DNA from: Methylococcus capsulatus str. Texas = ATCC 19069
GTDB taxonomy: Bacteria > Pseudomonadota > Gammaproteobacteria > Methylococcales > Methylococcaceae
Direction: 5' to 3'
Assembly: GCF_000424685.1 (NCBI RefSeq)
Contig: NZ_AUKJ01000017.1
Coordinates: 191,001-255,000 of the forward strand
Length of the DNA stretch: 64,000 nucleotides
Numbering within the stretch: position 1 is the stretch's first letter; every line of letters starts with the position of its first letter. Under the pieces are notes generated by a model, which did no database searches, was not told where the DNA came from, and saw only the letters and a program-made list of their open reading frames with translations. The position numbers and the translations under genes were made by a program. Shown here one piece after another: positions 43,366 through 51,414 of the stretch.

Positions 43366-43504
43366 ATCGACATCCCTTGCTCAGGCGGTGGATACAAGCG
43401 ATCCAGCAGTTCGAGCGGCGAACCCATCGTTCGGAGCTGGGCGTGATCTGTGCGGCACGTGCAGGCTCATGAGGTTATCATGTTTCCCGCGCGCAAAATC
43501 GCGC

Positions 43505-43963
43505 ATGGACGGTTTATCTCACAATTACGTGTTCATTCGTCGCACGCAGCTTCAAATTTCGTTGTTCGCTTATGGCACTCTGCAATTGCCGGAGGTGATG
43601 GCCGCCGTGACGGGGCGGACTTTCGCTGCCGTACCGGCATGGCTGTTTGACCATGCCCGCTACCGCCTGCGCCACCGCATCTATCCGGGTTTGCGGCGCG
43701 AAACCGGGGCAGTCACCGCCGGCACCCTGTTTCTCGGCCTCGATCCGCAGGCTCTGGCCCGTCTGGACCGTTTCGAAGACGGTTTCTACACAAGGACCGG
43801 GGTCATGGTTTCAACGGTCGAGCTGGGTTGTCAGCCGGCCCAGGTTTATCTGATCCCCCCCTGCAGCGAGCATCTGCTGGTTTATCGCGGCTGGAGCCTG
43901 GACGATTTCATCAGGACCCATGCCTCTGCCTATGTCCGGCGCTGCCGCCGGCAGTTCCGCTGA
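43505..43963 (+). CDS. AIG2-like gamma-glutamylcyclotransferase family protein
   Basis: A 152-residue protein of the AIG2/GGCT-like fold. The substrate-binding loop LFAYGTLQLPEV is near residue 23, and the acidic catalytic residue would be the Glu in LDRFEDGFYTRTGV. Members open gamma-glutamyl peptides or gamma-glutamylamines to 5-oxoproline. The ATG at 43505 is used; GTG at 43529 is an alternative and neither has a good ribosome site. The open frame continues back to 43334 into mobile-element debris. The call on family is good, on substrate open. Confidence 0.8.
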   Translation: MDGLSHNYVFIRRTQLQISLFAYGTLQLPEVMAAVTGRTFAAVPAWLFDHARYRLRHRIYPGLRRETGAVTAGTLFLGLDPQALARLDRFEDGFYTRTGVMVSTVELGCQPAQVYLIPPCSEHLLVYRGWSLDDFIRTHASAYVRRCRRQFR

Positions 43964-44391
43964 CGATCATGGCGCTCCGCCATCCTGGATGATGCCGTAT
44001 CGGCAAGGAGGCTGATTTGCACCTCGATCTGCGCCCGGCGGGGGCGCTACGAGGAGGCGTCGAATGATCGCAACGGTTCGCCATGGCCGATCCTCACACC
44101 CCGGGCCTTGCATGTCTTGCTTTTCAAAAGGATGAGAATAGATGGCAGGCTGTGGCGTTGTGGGCAAAGAGGCGCGCGGTGGGCGGGGTGATGCGTCGTC
44201 CGCCGCAAGTGCATTGTCCACAACCCTTGGCGGTTGGATGCGACAGTCCGTCCAGCCCTGGGGACGCCAGGCCCGCGGGAGAGCGCCGAGCGTCGCACCG
44301 TGTCTCGCTGACAGGCCGAACGTTCGTTTGGGTCACTGTAGTCCACATTTCGGCGAAGAACCGCTTCGTGTGGTTTCATGGTCGATGCCGC
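43964..44391. other. Intergenic stretch between convergent genes, nothing recognised
   Basis: About 430 bases between the AIG2-like gene and the exosortase-associated gene, both of which end here. Frames on both strands are low-complexity and lack ribosome sites. No hairpin terminator, tRNA or repeat was recognised. A remnant of lost DNA is possible given the transposase fragment 600 bases away. Confidence 0.35.
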
Positions 44392-44814
44392 TCACATCTT
44401 CGAATAGGGCGAGGTAGCCGGGGCTGGAGCCGGCTTCGGGTTCTTGAAGGTTCCAGAGGTGAATGCCGGGCCATAGCTGGTTTCATCGGAAAATTTCTGC
44501 CAGACGAATTCAGGGTGGGCGATCGGCTGGGTTGGCACCGGGAATGTGAGGAAGTCCACGGCGCCGGTAAGCGTACGGCCGGCCGTGTGCAGCAACCCCT
44601 TGAGCAGGCCCCCGGAGATGCCGAACAGGACGTTGATCTGGTTACTGGTGTTGATCATGTTCTTGGGGATTTCCAGCCAGCCCAGGGTCAGGTTCGACAG
44701 GCCGCTGCCCAGTTTGAGCGTCGTGGTGGTGCCATAGTCGTCGGCCTGCGCCGACGGGACGGCGGCACCGAGGCAAAGCAGCGCGAGCAAGGCGGGAAGC
44801 GGTTTATTTGGCAT
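44392..44814 (-). CDS. Exosortase system-associated protein, TIGR04073 family
   Basis: A 140-residue exported protein. Signal peptide residues 1-24 end in AQA; the mature part reads KLGSGLSNLTLGWLEIPKN, NVLFGISGGLLKG and TLTGAVDFLTFPVP, the defining pattern of TIGR04073, followed by HPEFVWQ. The family is found in genomes with exosortase/PEP-CTERM sorting, with unknown role. No exosortase or PEP-CTERM protein is in the window. It follows the SDR gene by 27 bases and may be its operon partner. Confidence 0.82.
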   Translation of the reverse strand: MPNKPLPALLALLCLGAAVPSAQADDYGTTTTLKLGSGLSNLTLGWLEIPKNMINTSNQINVLFGISGGLLKGLLHTAGRTLTGAVDFLTFPVPTQPIAHPEFVWQKFSDETSYGPAFTSGTFKNPKPAPAPATSPYSKM

Positions 44815-44841
44815 GATGGCTTCCTCGAGGTTGAAGACCGG

Positions 44842-45537
44842 TTACCACGGCAGTTCCCTGCCGTCGAAGTTCATGAAGCGTCCGGACAGGGCGGGGGTGT
44901 ATTGGTCGATGATCCGCCGCATGCCGGTGATGCTTTGCTCGACGGTCGTCGTCGCCCCTGGTCCGCCCATGTCGGTCAATACCCAGCCGGGGTTGAGGAT
45001 CAGTACGCCTATACCGAGCGGTTTGAGGTCCAGAGACAGGCTCTTGAATGCGGCGTTCAGCGCCGCCTTGCTGGAGCGGTAACAGATCGCGTTGCCGCTG
45101 GTGTTGTCGCCCATGCTGCCCATCAGGCTGGTGATGCCCACGATCAGCTTGCGGCTCCCGCGTCTTAGGTGCGCCAGGAAGCTCTCCGAAAGTTTCACGG
45201 GCGCCAGGGTGTTGGTCTTGAGGACGTCCTGCCATAGCCCGTAATCGATGCTTCCAAAACCGTTGCCGGGTTTGTCGCCGTAGACGCCGGCGTTGTTGAT
45301 GAGGACGTCGAGCGGTTGGTCGGCAAGGGCCGAGGCCAGCTGATCGATCGCAACGAAATTCCGCACGTCGATGGCATGGATCGCCAGATGCTCGTAGCGC
45401 TTGGCCAGTTCGCGCAGCTCGGGAGCCTCATGGGGGGCACGGCAGGTGGCGATCACTCGCCAACCGGCGTCGAGGTACTGGCGGGTGAATTCGAGGCCGA
45501 GCCCGCGGTTGGCACCGGTCACCAGAACGGAAAGCAC
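44842..45537 (-). CDS. Short-chain dehydrogenase/reductase, C-factor-like
   Basis: A 231-residue SDR. The NAD(P) motif TGANRGLG is at 7-14, NNAG near 80, the catalytic Ser in GITSLMGSMGD and the catalytic pair in CYRSSKAALN (Y and K). The short length and YRSSKAALN context resemble the CsgA/C-signal subgroup. Substrate unknown. A terminator for sodB lies upstream, so it starts its own transcript, which may run into the TIGR04073 gene. Confidence 0.88.
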   Translation of the reverse strand: MLSVLVTGANRGLGLEFTRQYLDAGWRVIATCRAPHEAPELRELAKRYEHLAIHAIDVRNFVAIDQLASALADQPLDVLINNAGVYGDKPGNGFGSIDYGLWQDVLKTNTLAPVKLSESFLAHLRRGSRKLIVGITSLMGSMGDNTSGNAICYRSSKAALNAAFKSLSLDLKPLGIGVLILNPGWVLTDMGGPGATTTVEQSITGMRRIIDQYTPALSGRFMNFDGRELPW

Positions 45538-45595
45538 GGTAGGTCTCTCAGGTGGTGGATGTTGTGGATGCGGATTCTATTACACCGGCGGGCAC

Positions 45596-45625
45596 AAAAA
45601 AGCCCTCGTCCTCCTGGACGAGGGC
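45596..45625 (-). terminator. Rho-independent terminator of sodB
   Basis: On the minus strand GCCCTCGTCC pairs perfectly with GGACGAGGGC across a four-base loop (45602-45625) and is followed by six T. It begins 22 bases after the sodB stop codon. Confidence 0.9.
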
Positions 45626-45647
45626 CCTCTTATGCTCCTGCGGGGCT

Positions 45648-46232
45648 TCAACCGGCGAAATTGGCTGCGGCGAACTCCCAGTTCACCAGGTTCCAGAAGG
45701 CTTCCAGGTATTTCGGACGGGCGTTCCGGTAATCGATGTAGTAGGCGTGCTCCCACACGTCGCAGGTCAGCAGAGGCGCCTGGTCCGAGGTGAGCGGGCA
45801 GCCGGCGTTGCTGGTGCTGACCAGTGCCAGGCTGCCGTCGGCATTCTTCACCAGCCAGGCCCAACCGGAGCCGAAGGTGGTCACCGCGCACTGGGTGAAC
45901 GCTTCCTTGAACTTCTCGAACGAGCCAAAGCTCTTGACGATGGCCTCGGCCAGCGCGCCGGTGGGTTCGCCGCCGCCGTTCGGCGAAAGGCTGTTCCAAT
46001 AGAACGTGTGGTTCCAGACCTGGGCCGCATTGTTGAAGACGCCACCCGCGGGTGCTTTGCGGATGATCTCTTCCAGGGACAGGTTTTCATACTCGGTGCC
46101 CGGGATCAGGTTGTTCAGATTGGTGACATAGGTCTGATGGTGCTTGCCGTAGTGGTATTCCAGCGTTTCCGCCGAAATATGCGGCTCCAGGGCGGTTTTG
46201 GCATAGGGTAGAGCAGGCAGTTCATGGGTCAT
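45648..46232 (-). CDS. sodB: Iron superoxide dismutase
   Basis: SodB, 194 residues, destroys superoxide. Metal ligands H27, H75, D158 and H162 are present ([22 protein letters not shown]); Gln71 in AAQVWNH is the Fe-type hydrogen-bond residue. The ATG at 46232 has AAGGAGA upstream; the ORF extends 12 codons further without a site. A promoter lies at 46308-46336 and a strong terminator follows, so the gene is a single unit. Confidence 0.97.
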   Translation of the reverse strand: MTHELPALPYAKTALEPHISAETLEYHYGKHHQTYVTNLNNLIPGTEYENLSLEEIIRKAPAGGVFNNAAQVWNHTFYWNSLSPNGGGEPTGALAEAIVKSFGSFEKFKEAFTQCAVTTFGSGWAWLVKNADGSLALVSTSNAGCPLTSDQAPLLTCDVWEHAYYIDYRNARPKYLEAFWNLVNWEFAAANFAG

Positions 46233-46307
46233 GGCGAGTCTCCTTGTAGGGGTGTGGAAAATCATCACCTGAATGGCGGGGAGCCTTCGGGCGGAAAAAT
46301 CCCGGGT

Positions 46308-46336
46308 ATTTTACTAAGGAAAGCGAACCTTGGCAG
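46308..46336 (-). promoter_or_regulatory. Sigma-70 promoter of sodB
   Basis: Read on the minus strand: CTGCCA (46336-46331), 17-base spacer, TAAAAT (46313-46308), about 75 bases upstream of the ATG. Confidence 0.5.
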
Positions 46337-46390
46337 CCGCCATCAAGGGTTGAAATTCGGGGCCGGGAGCGTCTGGCCTGGGGAAAGCAA

Positions 46391-46418
46391 AAAACGAGCT
46401 TCAGGGGAAGCTCGTTTT
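46391..46418 (-). terminator. Rho-independent terminator of the NTF2-like gene
   Basis: AAAACGAGCTTC pairs perfectly with GAAGCTCGTTTT across a four-base loop. On the minus strand the stem ends in GCTCG followed by six T. It starts 28 bases after the stop at 46447. The T and A runs on both sides would let it work in both directions. Confidence 0.85.
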
Positions 46419-46446
46419 GCGCAAGAAGGAGTCGGCTTTTCCGGTG

Positions 46447-46917
46447 TCAGCCGCGGGATCGTTCCGACCACTGCTGAACCTGGGCTTTCCAGGTGCCGTC
46501 GCTCTGGCGTTTGAGCACGCTGTACAACACGCCGTCATAGTGATAGCGGAGCGTCTGGCGTGAATCCTGCAATGTCTTCAGGTCGGAGAGGGTGGTGGTC
46601 GTGACGATGGTGTCGTCTTTTTCGCCTTTAACATCTACGATATCGATCTTAAAGGCGCCCTGGTCGATCAAGGTTCGCCAGAAGTTGCGGATTTCGCCCA
46701 GATCGCGGGAGACTTTTCCGTTCGGCTGCACCAAAATGGCATCGCTCGTGTACAGGGAAACGATTTCATCGACCTTGCCATCCGCGAACGCCTGGTTCCA
46801 CTCGGCGGCGTTGTTGGCGGCGATGGTCCGGATGTCTTCCTGTGCCCATCCGGGGGTGGTCAACAGGCCCAAGAGGGCCGTCAGCGAGAAGATTTGAGTA
46901 CGCACGGGGTTCTCCAT
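46447..46917 (-). CDS. Exported SnoaL/NTF2-like (SgcJ/DUF4440-type) protein
   Basis: A 156-residue protein. Residues 1-25 are a signal peptide (LTALLGLLTTPGWAQ), and the rest is an NTF2-like cone fold: helix WNQAFADGKVDEIVSLYTSDA, then strands ILVQPNGKV and a C-terminal sheet ending WKAQVQQWSE. Members bind or convert small molecules; no reaction can be assigned. It has its own promoter with a palindromic operator and its own terminator, and is divergent from a LysR regulator, which is likely its controller. Confidence 0.85.
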   Translation of the reverse strand: MENPVRTQIFSLTALLGLLTTPGWAQEDIRTIAANNAAEWNQAFADGKVDEIVSLYTSDAILVQPNGKVSRDLGEIRNFWRTLIDQGAFKIDIVDVKGEKDDTIVTTTTLSDLKTLQDSRQTLRYHYDGVLYSVLKRQSDGTWKAQVQQWSERSRG

Positions 46918-46937
46918 GGTCAGTAGGGTTTGGACTG

Positions 46938-46966
46938 ACTATAGGAAACCATGTCATGGTTTACAA
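46938..46966 (-). promoter_or_regulatory. Promoter of the NTF2-like gene
   Basis: Read on the minus strand: TTGTAA (46966-46961), an exact 17-base spacer, TATAGT (46943-46938), 20 bases upstream of the ATG. The spacer is almost wholly covered by a palindrome. Confidence 0.65.
46946..46962. promoter_or_regulatory. Perfect 17-bp palindromic operator
   Basis: AAACCATG (46946-46953), one central base, then CATGGTTT (46955-46962), a perfect dyad located between the -35 and -10 of the NTF2-like gene promoter. A protein bound here would block RNA polymerase. The divergent LysR regulator at 47023 is the obvious candidate. Confidence 0.65.
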
Positions 46967-47022
46967 TATCCAATAAAATTTACGAATTGTTTCAATAAAT
47001 AGAACTTTAGTCGGGACAGGAC

Positions 47023-47964
47023 ATGGACAAACTCACAAGCATGGTCGTATTCACCAAGGTCGCGAAAGCGGGAAGCTTCGCGGCTGCGGCCAAGGAACTG
47101 GGGCTGTCGCGGGCCATGGCGACCAAGCACGTGATGCAGCTCGAAAACAGCTTGGGGGTGCGGCTCTTGAACCGGACCACGCGTCACTTGAGTCTGACCG
47201 AGGTCGGTATGGTCTATCTGGAACGTTGCCTGCAGATCCTGGACGACCTGGAAGAGACCGAGCTGGCCGTGACGCGTCTGCAGACGGAACCCCGCGGGAC
47301 GCTCAAGCTCAATGCTGCACCCTTTTTCGGCGCCTACCATCTGGCGCCGGCGATTGCGGCCTACCTCGAAATCTATCCCGACGTCAACGTCGAGCTGGTG
47401 CTGCAGGCGGGTTATGTCGATCTGGTGGAAGAAGGGTTCGATCTCGCCATTCACCTGGACGAGCTGCGCGACTCCAGTCTGATCGCCCGCAAACTGGGCA
47501 CGTCCCAGCGCATCGTCTGCGGCGCGCCAAGCTATTTCGAGAAACGCGGCGTGCCCAAGACGCCGGAAGACCTCAAGAAGCACAACTGCCTGAGCAATTC
47601 CAGCCTGCCGCCGCGCGACCAGTGGCAGTTCGTGTCGCAGGACGGCAAATCGACGGTCATCAAGGTCTCCGGAACCTTGGAGGCGAACTCGGCGGATGCC
47701 CTGCGCATGGCGGCGATCAGCGGCCTGGGCCTGGTTCTGCTGCCGACCTACATGGTCGGCCAGGACATCCGCAAAGGGCGGCTTCAGGCGGTACTGACCG
47801 ATTACGTGCCGGCGGCGGCGGACATCCATGCCGTTTACCCGCACCGCAAGCATTTGTCGGCCAAGGTGCGTACCTTCGTGGACTTCCTCCATGAGCGGTT
47901 TCATCCCACGCCCTATTGGGAAGAGTGGATGCATCCCGAAAGCGGGGAAATGGGCGGCCAATGA
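47023..47964 (+). CDS. LysR family transcriptional regulator
   Basis: A 313-residue LysR regulator. The helix-turn-helix is at about 18-40 (FAAAAKELGLSRAMATKHVMQLE), with LLNRTTRHLSLTEVG following, as in the CrgA/AaeR-like branch, and an effector domain from about 90 (GTLKLNAAPFFGAYHLAPAI). It is divergent from the NTF2-like gene, with 105 bases between start codons. That layout, and the palindrome in the facing promoter, suggest regulation of the neighbour. The effector is unknown. Confidence 0.92.
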   Translation: MDKLTSMVVFTKVAKAGSFAAAAKELGLSRAMATKHVMQLENSLGVRLLNRTTRHLSLTEVGMVYLERCLQILDDLEETELAVTRLQTEPRGTLKLNAAPFFGAYHLAPAIAAYLEIYPDVNVELVLQAGYVDLVEEGFDLAIHLDELRDSSLIARKLGTSQRIVCGAPSYFEKRGVPKTPEDLKKHNCLSNSSLPPRDQWQFVSQDGKSTVIKVSGTLEANSADALRMAAISGLGLVLLPTYMVGQDIRKGRLQAVLTDYVPAAADIHAVYPHRKHLSAKVRTFVDFLHERFHPTPYWEEWMHPESGEMGGQ

Positions 47965-48021
47965 ATCCCGAGGATGGCCAAGAGTGAGAGTTTTCTGCCC
48001 GGCGGTGGGCGAGGAGGGGTG

Positions 48022-48210
48022 ATGGACGAGCATGATCGTCTGGTGGCGGCACTGAAAGACATCATCGTCCTGTTTTCCCTCATGGCGGCGGTAGGCTCCG
48101 TCTACCACGGAAATTGGCTTGCAGGGGGCGGATATGCGGGGCTGGCGCTGCTGTTCTTCAACGAGAAGCAGCTGCGCCGTTGGTGGCGTGGTAGGCACGG
48201 ACGGCAGTGA
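48022..48210 (+). CDS. Small membrane protein preceding the CYTH gene
   Basis: A 62-residue protein. The ATG at 48022 follows AGGAGGGG, a very strong ribosome site, so the longer frame from 47974 is rejected. One or two hydrophobic segments (IIVLFSLMAAVGSVYHG and WLAGGGYAGLALLFFN) end in a basic tail (RRWWRGRHGRQ). It starts 57 bases after the LysR stop and ends three bases before the CYTH gene. Family unknown. Confidence 0.65.
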   Translation: MDEHDRLVAALKDIIVLFSLMAAVGSVYHGNWLAGGGYAGLALLFFNEKQLRRWWRGRHGRQ

Positions 48211-48213
48211 ACC

Positions 48214-48714
48214 ATGGGGTTTGAAATCGAAAGGAAGTTCCTGGTGCGTGGCGACGGCTGGCGTAAGGCGGTGAGCGATTCCATGCGCATCTGCCAGGGC
48301 TATCTGAATGACGAACAGCGCTGTTCGGTACGGATCCGGATCAGCGGTGAGCGGGCCTGGCTCAATATCAAGAGCGCCACGATCGGAGCCCGGCGTCACG
48401 AATACGAATACGAGATACCGGTCGCCGACGGCGAATCCATGCTCGCGGAGCTCAGCTGCAAGCCGCTGATCGAGAAGGTGCGCTATTTCGTCCCAGTGGC
48501 TGACAGGGTGTGGGAGGTCGACGTGTTCGAAGGAGAGAACGCAGGACTCGTGGTGGCCGAACTCGAACTCGATCATCCCGAGGAACCTTTCGAGCTGCCG
48601 GAATGGGCGGGCGAGGAGGTCACCCATGACGCGCGCTACTACAACACCTGCCTGTCCATGCGGCCCTTCAACCGCTGGTCTCAAGAGGAGCGGTACCCGG
48701 CTTCACGAGAATGA
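48214..48714 (+). CDS. CYTH domain protein (inorganic/thiamine triphosphatase-like)
   Basis: A 166-residue triphosphate tunnel enzyme. The ExExK signature is at residues 4-8 (FEIERKF), and alternating basic and acidic strands (SVRIRISGERAWLNIKS, EYEYEIP, WEVDVFEG, VVAELELD) build the tunnel. Small bacterial CYTH proteins usually hydrolyse tripolyphosphate. It is translationally coupled to the SRPBCC gene (ATGA overlap). Confidence 0.92.
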   Translation: MGFEIERKFLVRGDGWRKAVSDSMRICQGYLNDEQRCSVRIRISGERAWLNIKSATIGARRHEYEYEIPVADGESMLAELSCKPLIEKVRYFVPVADRVWEVDVFEGENAGLVVAELELDHPEEPFELPEWAGEEVTHDARYYNTCLSMRPFNRWSQEERYPASRE

Positions 48715-49280
48715 CCACGCTTCTGTTCCTCGCAGGGTTCGTGCTGCTGGCGCTGGGTGTCCTCGTGGTGGTGGGCATGCGTCTGCCGAAGACCCACCGG
48801 GCGGCGAGCCGGATCAGGCTGCCGGCGACCCCGGAGCGGGTCTGGGAAATCATCACCGATTTCGAGGGTTTTCCGCGCTGGAGGCCAGGCCTCGCCGCCG
48901 TGGATCGTGCTCCGGACGTCGACGGCTTCCCCAGTTGGGACGAGGTGTGCGCGATGGGAGCGAAGGTGCGGTTCCGGGTGTTGGAAGCCGTGCCGCCCCG
49001 GCGCCTGGTCACCTGTCTGGCGGGCGAACATCTGCCGTTGCGGGGGGTGTGGGTGTACGACCTGCAGGCGGACGGCGATGCAGGGACGGTTCTGACGATC
49101 ACCGAACGGGACAGCATTTTCCATCCGGCCTTCCGGTTCTTCGTGCGTTATGTGTTGTCCTATCACGGTGTCATGGACGTATTCCTGCTCGCCCTGGCGC
49201 GGCATCTGGACAGTCCGGCGACTCCGGAACACCTGAGCCTTCGGGTGGAAGACCCGGATTCCGGCGGGGTGGAGGCGTGA
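48711..49280 (+). CDS. SRPBCC (START-like) family protein with N-terminal membrane anchor
   Basis: A 189-residue protein: a transmembrane helix at about 3-22 (LLFLAGFVLLALGVLVVVG), then a START/Bet v 1-like SRPBCC domain (IRLPATPERVWEIITDFEGF, RWRPGL, and a long C-terminal helix FFVRYVLSYHGVMDVFLLAL). Such domains hold hydrophobic ligands. It begins in the CYTH stop and ends in the CPBP start (GTGA), so the three are one transcript. Confidence 0.85.
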   Translation: MTTLLFLAGFVLLALGVLVVVGMRLPKTHRAASRIRLPATPERVWEIITDFEGFPRWRPGLAAVDRAPDVDGFPSWDEVCAMGAKVRFRVLEAVPPRRLVTCLAGEHLPLRGVWVYDLQADGDAGTVLTITERDSIFHPAFRFFVRYVLSYHGVMDVFLLALARHLDSPATPEHLSLRVEDPDSGGVEA

Positions 49281-49861
49281 GCACGCCTCGCGGCGGTTTT
49301 CTCAGGTTCGCGGCCGTGTTCGAGGGTGGCCTGCTGCTGCTGGCGTTCGGCTTCGGCGGTCTGGCGGGGATCGATCCGGTCGCTGCGCTGCGTTTCGACC
49401 TGGACGGACTGGTCTACGGGCTGGCCGGAACCTTGCCGCTGTATCTGGTGTTCCAGTGGTCCTACAACACCCACGTCGCCAGCCTGAGGGAAATCAAACG
49501 GGTGCTGGTGGATCGTCTGGGGCCTTTGCTCGCGGGCTGTGGCATGGCGGACTTGCTGTTCCTCGGCTTCCTCGCCGGTTTCACCGAAGAAATCCTGTTC
49601 CGGGGATTCCTTCAGCCCTGGTTCGAGGCCGACTGGGGTTGGCTGGGCGGCCTGGTTTTCAGCAACCTGGTGTTCGCCTTGGTGCATTGGATTTCCCCTT
49701 TATACGCCCTGCTGGCGGGCCTGACCGGCATTTACCTCGGCTTCGCGCTGGACGTCGGTGGCGAGCGCAATCTGCTCGTTCCCATTCTGATCCACTCGCT
49801 TTACGACATCGTCGCATTCCTGGCCGTGGCAGCCAGTTACCGGGCCGGACTTTCCCGTTGA
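49277..49861 (+). CDS. CPBP family intramembrane metalloprotease
   Basis: A 194-residue membrane protease of the CAAX/bacteriocin-processing (ABI) family with five to six helices. Catalytic motifs are EEILFRG (E104, E105), FALVHW (H137) and IHSLYDIVA (H173). GTG at 49277, overlapping the SRPBCC stop, is preferred to the long frame from 48626, which reads the wrong frame of that gene. The last 25 bases overlap the convergent galE gene. Substrate unknown. Confidence 0.88.
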   Translation: MSTPRGGFLRFAAVFEGGLLLLAFGFGGLAGIDPVAALRFDLDGLVYGLAGTLPLYLVFQWSYNTHVASLREIKRVLVDRLGPLLAGCGMADLLFLGFLAGFTEEILFRGFLQPWFEADWGWLGGLVFSNLVFALVHWISPLYALLAGLTGIYLGFALDVGGERNLLVPILIHSLYDIVAFLAVAASYRAGLSR

Positions 49862-50862
49862 CGGACCTCAGGCGCCTTCCGGGCGGCGAGCTTGCGCTCC
49901 CATTCGAGGGAGGTCCGCACGATCAGTTCGATGTCGTCGTAACGGGGCGTCCATTCCAGGATTTCGCGGATGCGCTCCACGCCGGCAACCAGGCGGGGAG
50001 GGTCTCCGGGCCGGCGCGGTCGCTCTTCGACCGCGATGGGGGTGCCGTTGACGCGATTCATGGTATCGATGATCTCCCTCACGCTGTAGCCGTGGCCATA
50101 GCCGCAGTTGAGCGTCCTGGATTCGCCGCCAGCGCGCAAATAGGCGAGGGCGGCGACATGGGCATCGGCCAGGTCCGACACGTGGATGTAGTCGCGGATG
50201 CCGGTGCCGTCCGGTGTCGGATAGTCGGTGCCGAATATGCACAGGCGATCGCGCTTGCCGGTGGCGACCTCGGCCGCGACCTTGATCAGAAGGGTGGCCT
50301 TGACCGTGCTCTGGCCGATGCGGCCTTCGGGGTCCGAGCCGGCGACGTTGAAATAGCGCAGCACCACATGGCGCAAGGGGCTGGCGGCGGACAGGTCGCG
50401 CAGCATGATCTCGCTCATTAGCTTGGAGCTGCCGTAAGGGTTGATCGGCGCGAGTGGCGAGGTTTCCAGCGCAAATTCGCCTTCTGGGATGCCGTAAACG
50501 GCCGCGGTCGAGGAGAAGATGAAATGGCTGACCCCGGCCTTCCGGCAGGATTCCAGCAGGGTGCGGGTCTTGCAGGTGTTGTTGCCGTAATACTTCAGCG
50601 GGTCTTCGACCGATTCCGGCACAATGGTGTGGGCGGCGAAATGCATGACGGCCTCGACCTCGTAGTCCCGCATGATCTTGTCCAGCAGGACGTCGTCGCC
50701 GGTGTCGCCTTCGATGAAGTCGCCATACAGGACGGCATCGCGGAAGCCGGTCGACAGGTTGTCCAGCACGACCAGGCGTTCGCCCGCTTCGCCCAGGGTT
50801 TTGACGACATGGCTGCCGATATAGCCGGCGCCGCCGGTGACGAGTATGCCTTTGCGTTTCAT
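49837..50862 (-). CDS. galE: UDP-glucose 4-epimerase
   Basis: GalE, 341 residues, an extended SDR converting UDP-galactose and UDP-glucose. TGGAGYIG is the NAD motif near residue 9; catalytic Ser and Tyr-Lys appear in SSTAAVYG and NPYGSSK. The ATG at 50862 overlaps the mobB stop (ATGA). DPEGRIGQSTVKATLLIKVA matches the standard family. Position after mobB is unusual. Nucleotide sugar supply for polysaccharides is the likely job. Confidence 0.94.
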   Translation of the reverse strand: MKRKGILVTGGAGYIGSHVVKTLGEAGERLVVLDNLSTGFRDAVLYGDFIEGDTGDDVLLDKIMRDYEVEAVMHFAAHTIVPESVEDPLKYYGNNTCKTRTLLESCRKAGVSHFIFSSTAAVYGIPEGEFALETSPLAPINPYGSSKLMSEIMLRDLSAASPLRHVVLRYFNVAGSDPEGRIGQSTVKATLLIKVAAEVATGKRDRLCIFGTDYPTPDGTGIRDYIHVSDLADAHVAALAYLRAGGESRTLNCGYGHGYSVREIIDTMNRVNGTPIAVEERPRRPGDPPRLVAGVERIREILEWTPRYDDIELIVRTSLEWERKLAARKAPEVRQRESPAR

Positions 50863-51410
50863 GGGATATAGGGTCTCAGGGGTTGATTCGAACCGCTGCA
50901 TGCGTGCAGCCAGTCCAGGATGAAATCGGCGATCTGGCGCGGATCGTTGAGATCGAGCCGCGGAATGGCAAGGGAATCGGAGGGCTGCGGATCGTCCGTC
51001 GCCAGGGCGATGATGGAGTCGTCTTCCGGAAACAGCAGGGGTTTGCCCAGGGCCGGACGGTGCAGCTCGATCTTGGGGTAGCGTTCGTGCTTGAACCCCT
51101 CCACCAGGATGAGGTCGAGGCCGGAATCTTCCAGAAGTGTGAGCTCCTCGGCAAGGCTGGGTTCCCGTGGAGTCTCGCGTTCCGTGATGACGGCCCGGCG
51201 TTTCGATGAGGTGATCATCACCGGGCTGGCGCCAGCGGCGCGCAGTTCGAAACTGTCCTTGCCGGGGTGGTCTACGTCGAAGCTGTGGTGGCTGTGCTTG
51301 ATGGCGCCGACCCTCAGGCCCGCTCGTTTCAAGAGCGGGATGAGACGTTTCAGCAAAGTCGTTTTTCCGGTGCCGCTAAAGGCGGCAAAGCCCAGAACCG
51401 GGGTAGCCAT
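50859..51410 (-). CDS. mobB: Molybdopterin-guanine dinucleotide biosynthesis adaptor MobB
   Basis: MobB, 183 residues, a GTP-binding P-loop protein (FSGTGKTT at 11-18) that assists MobA in attaching GMP to molybdopterin for molybdenum enzymes such as formate dehydrogenase. KHSHHSFDVDHPGKDS and LVEGFKHERYPKIEL are family signatures. It sits between two sugar epimerases in one transcript (four-base gap before, ATGA overlap after), which is odd context for it. Confidence 0.93.
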   Translation of the reverse strand: MATPVLGFAAFSGTGKTTLLKRLIPLLKRAGLRVGAIKHSHHSFDVDHPGKDSFELRAAGASPVMITSSKRRAVITERETPREPSLAEELTLLEDSGLDLILVEGFKHERYPKIELHRPALGKPLLFPEDDSIIALATDDPQPSDSLAIPRLDLNDPRQIADFILDWLHACSGSNQPLRPYIP

Positions 51411-51414
51411 CGGT

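Noticed and set aside
43334..43504. Longer start for the AIG2-like protein at 43334
   Set aside because: The added 57 residues overlap transposase debris and are not part of the family.
46954..48684. 576-codon minus-strand frame opposite LysR and CYTH
   Set aside because: Both plus-strand genes have clear motifs and ribosome sites; the minus frame is a compositional shadow.
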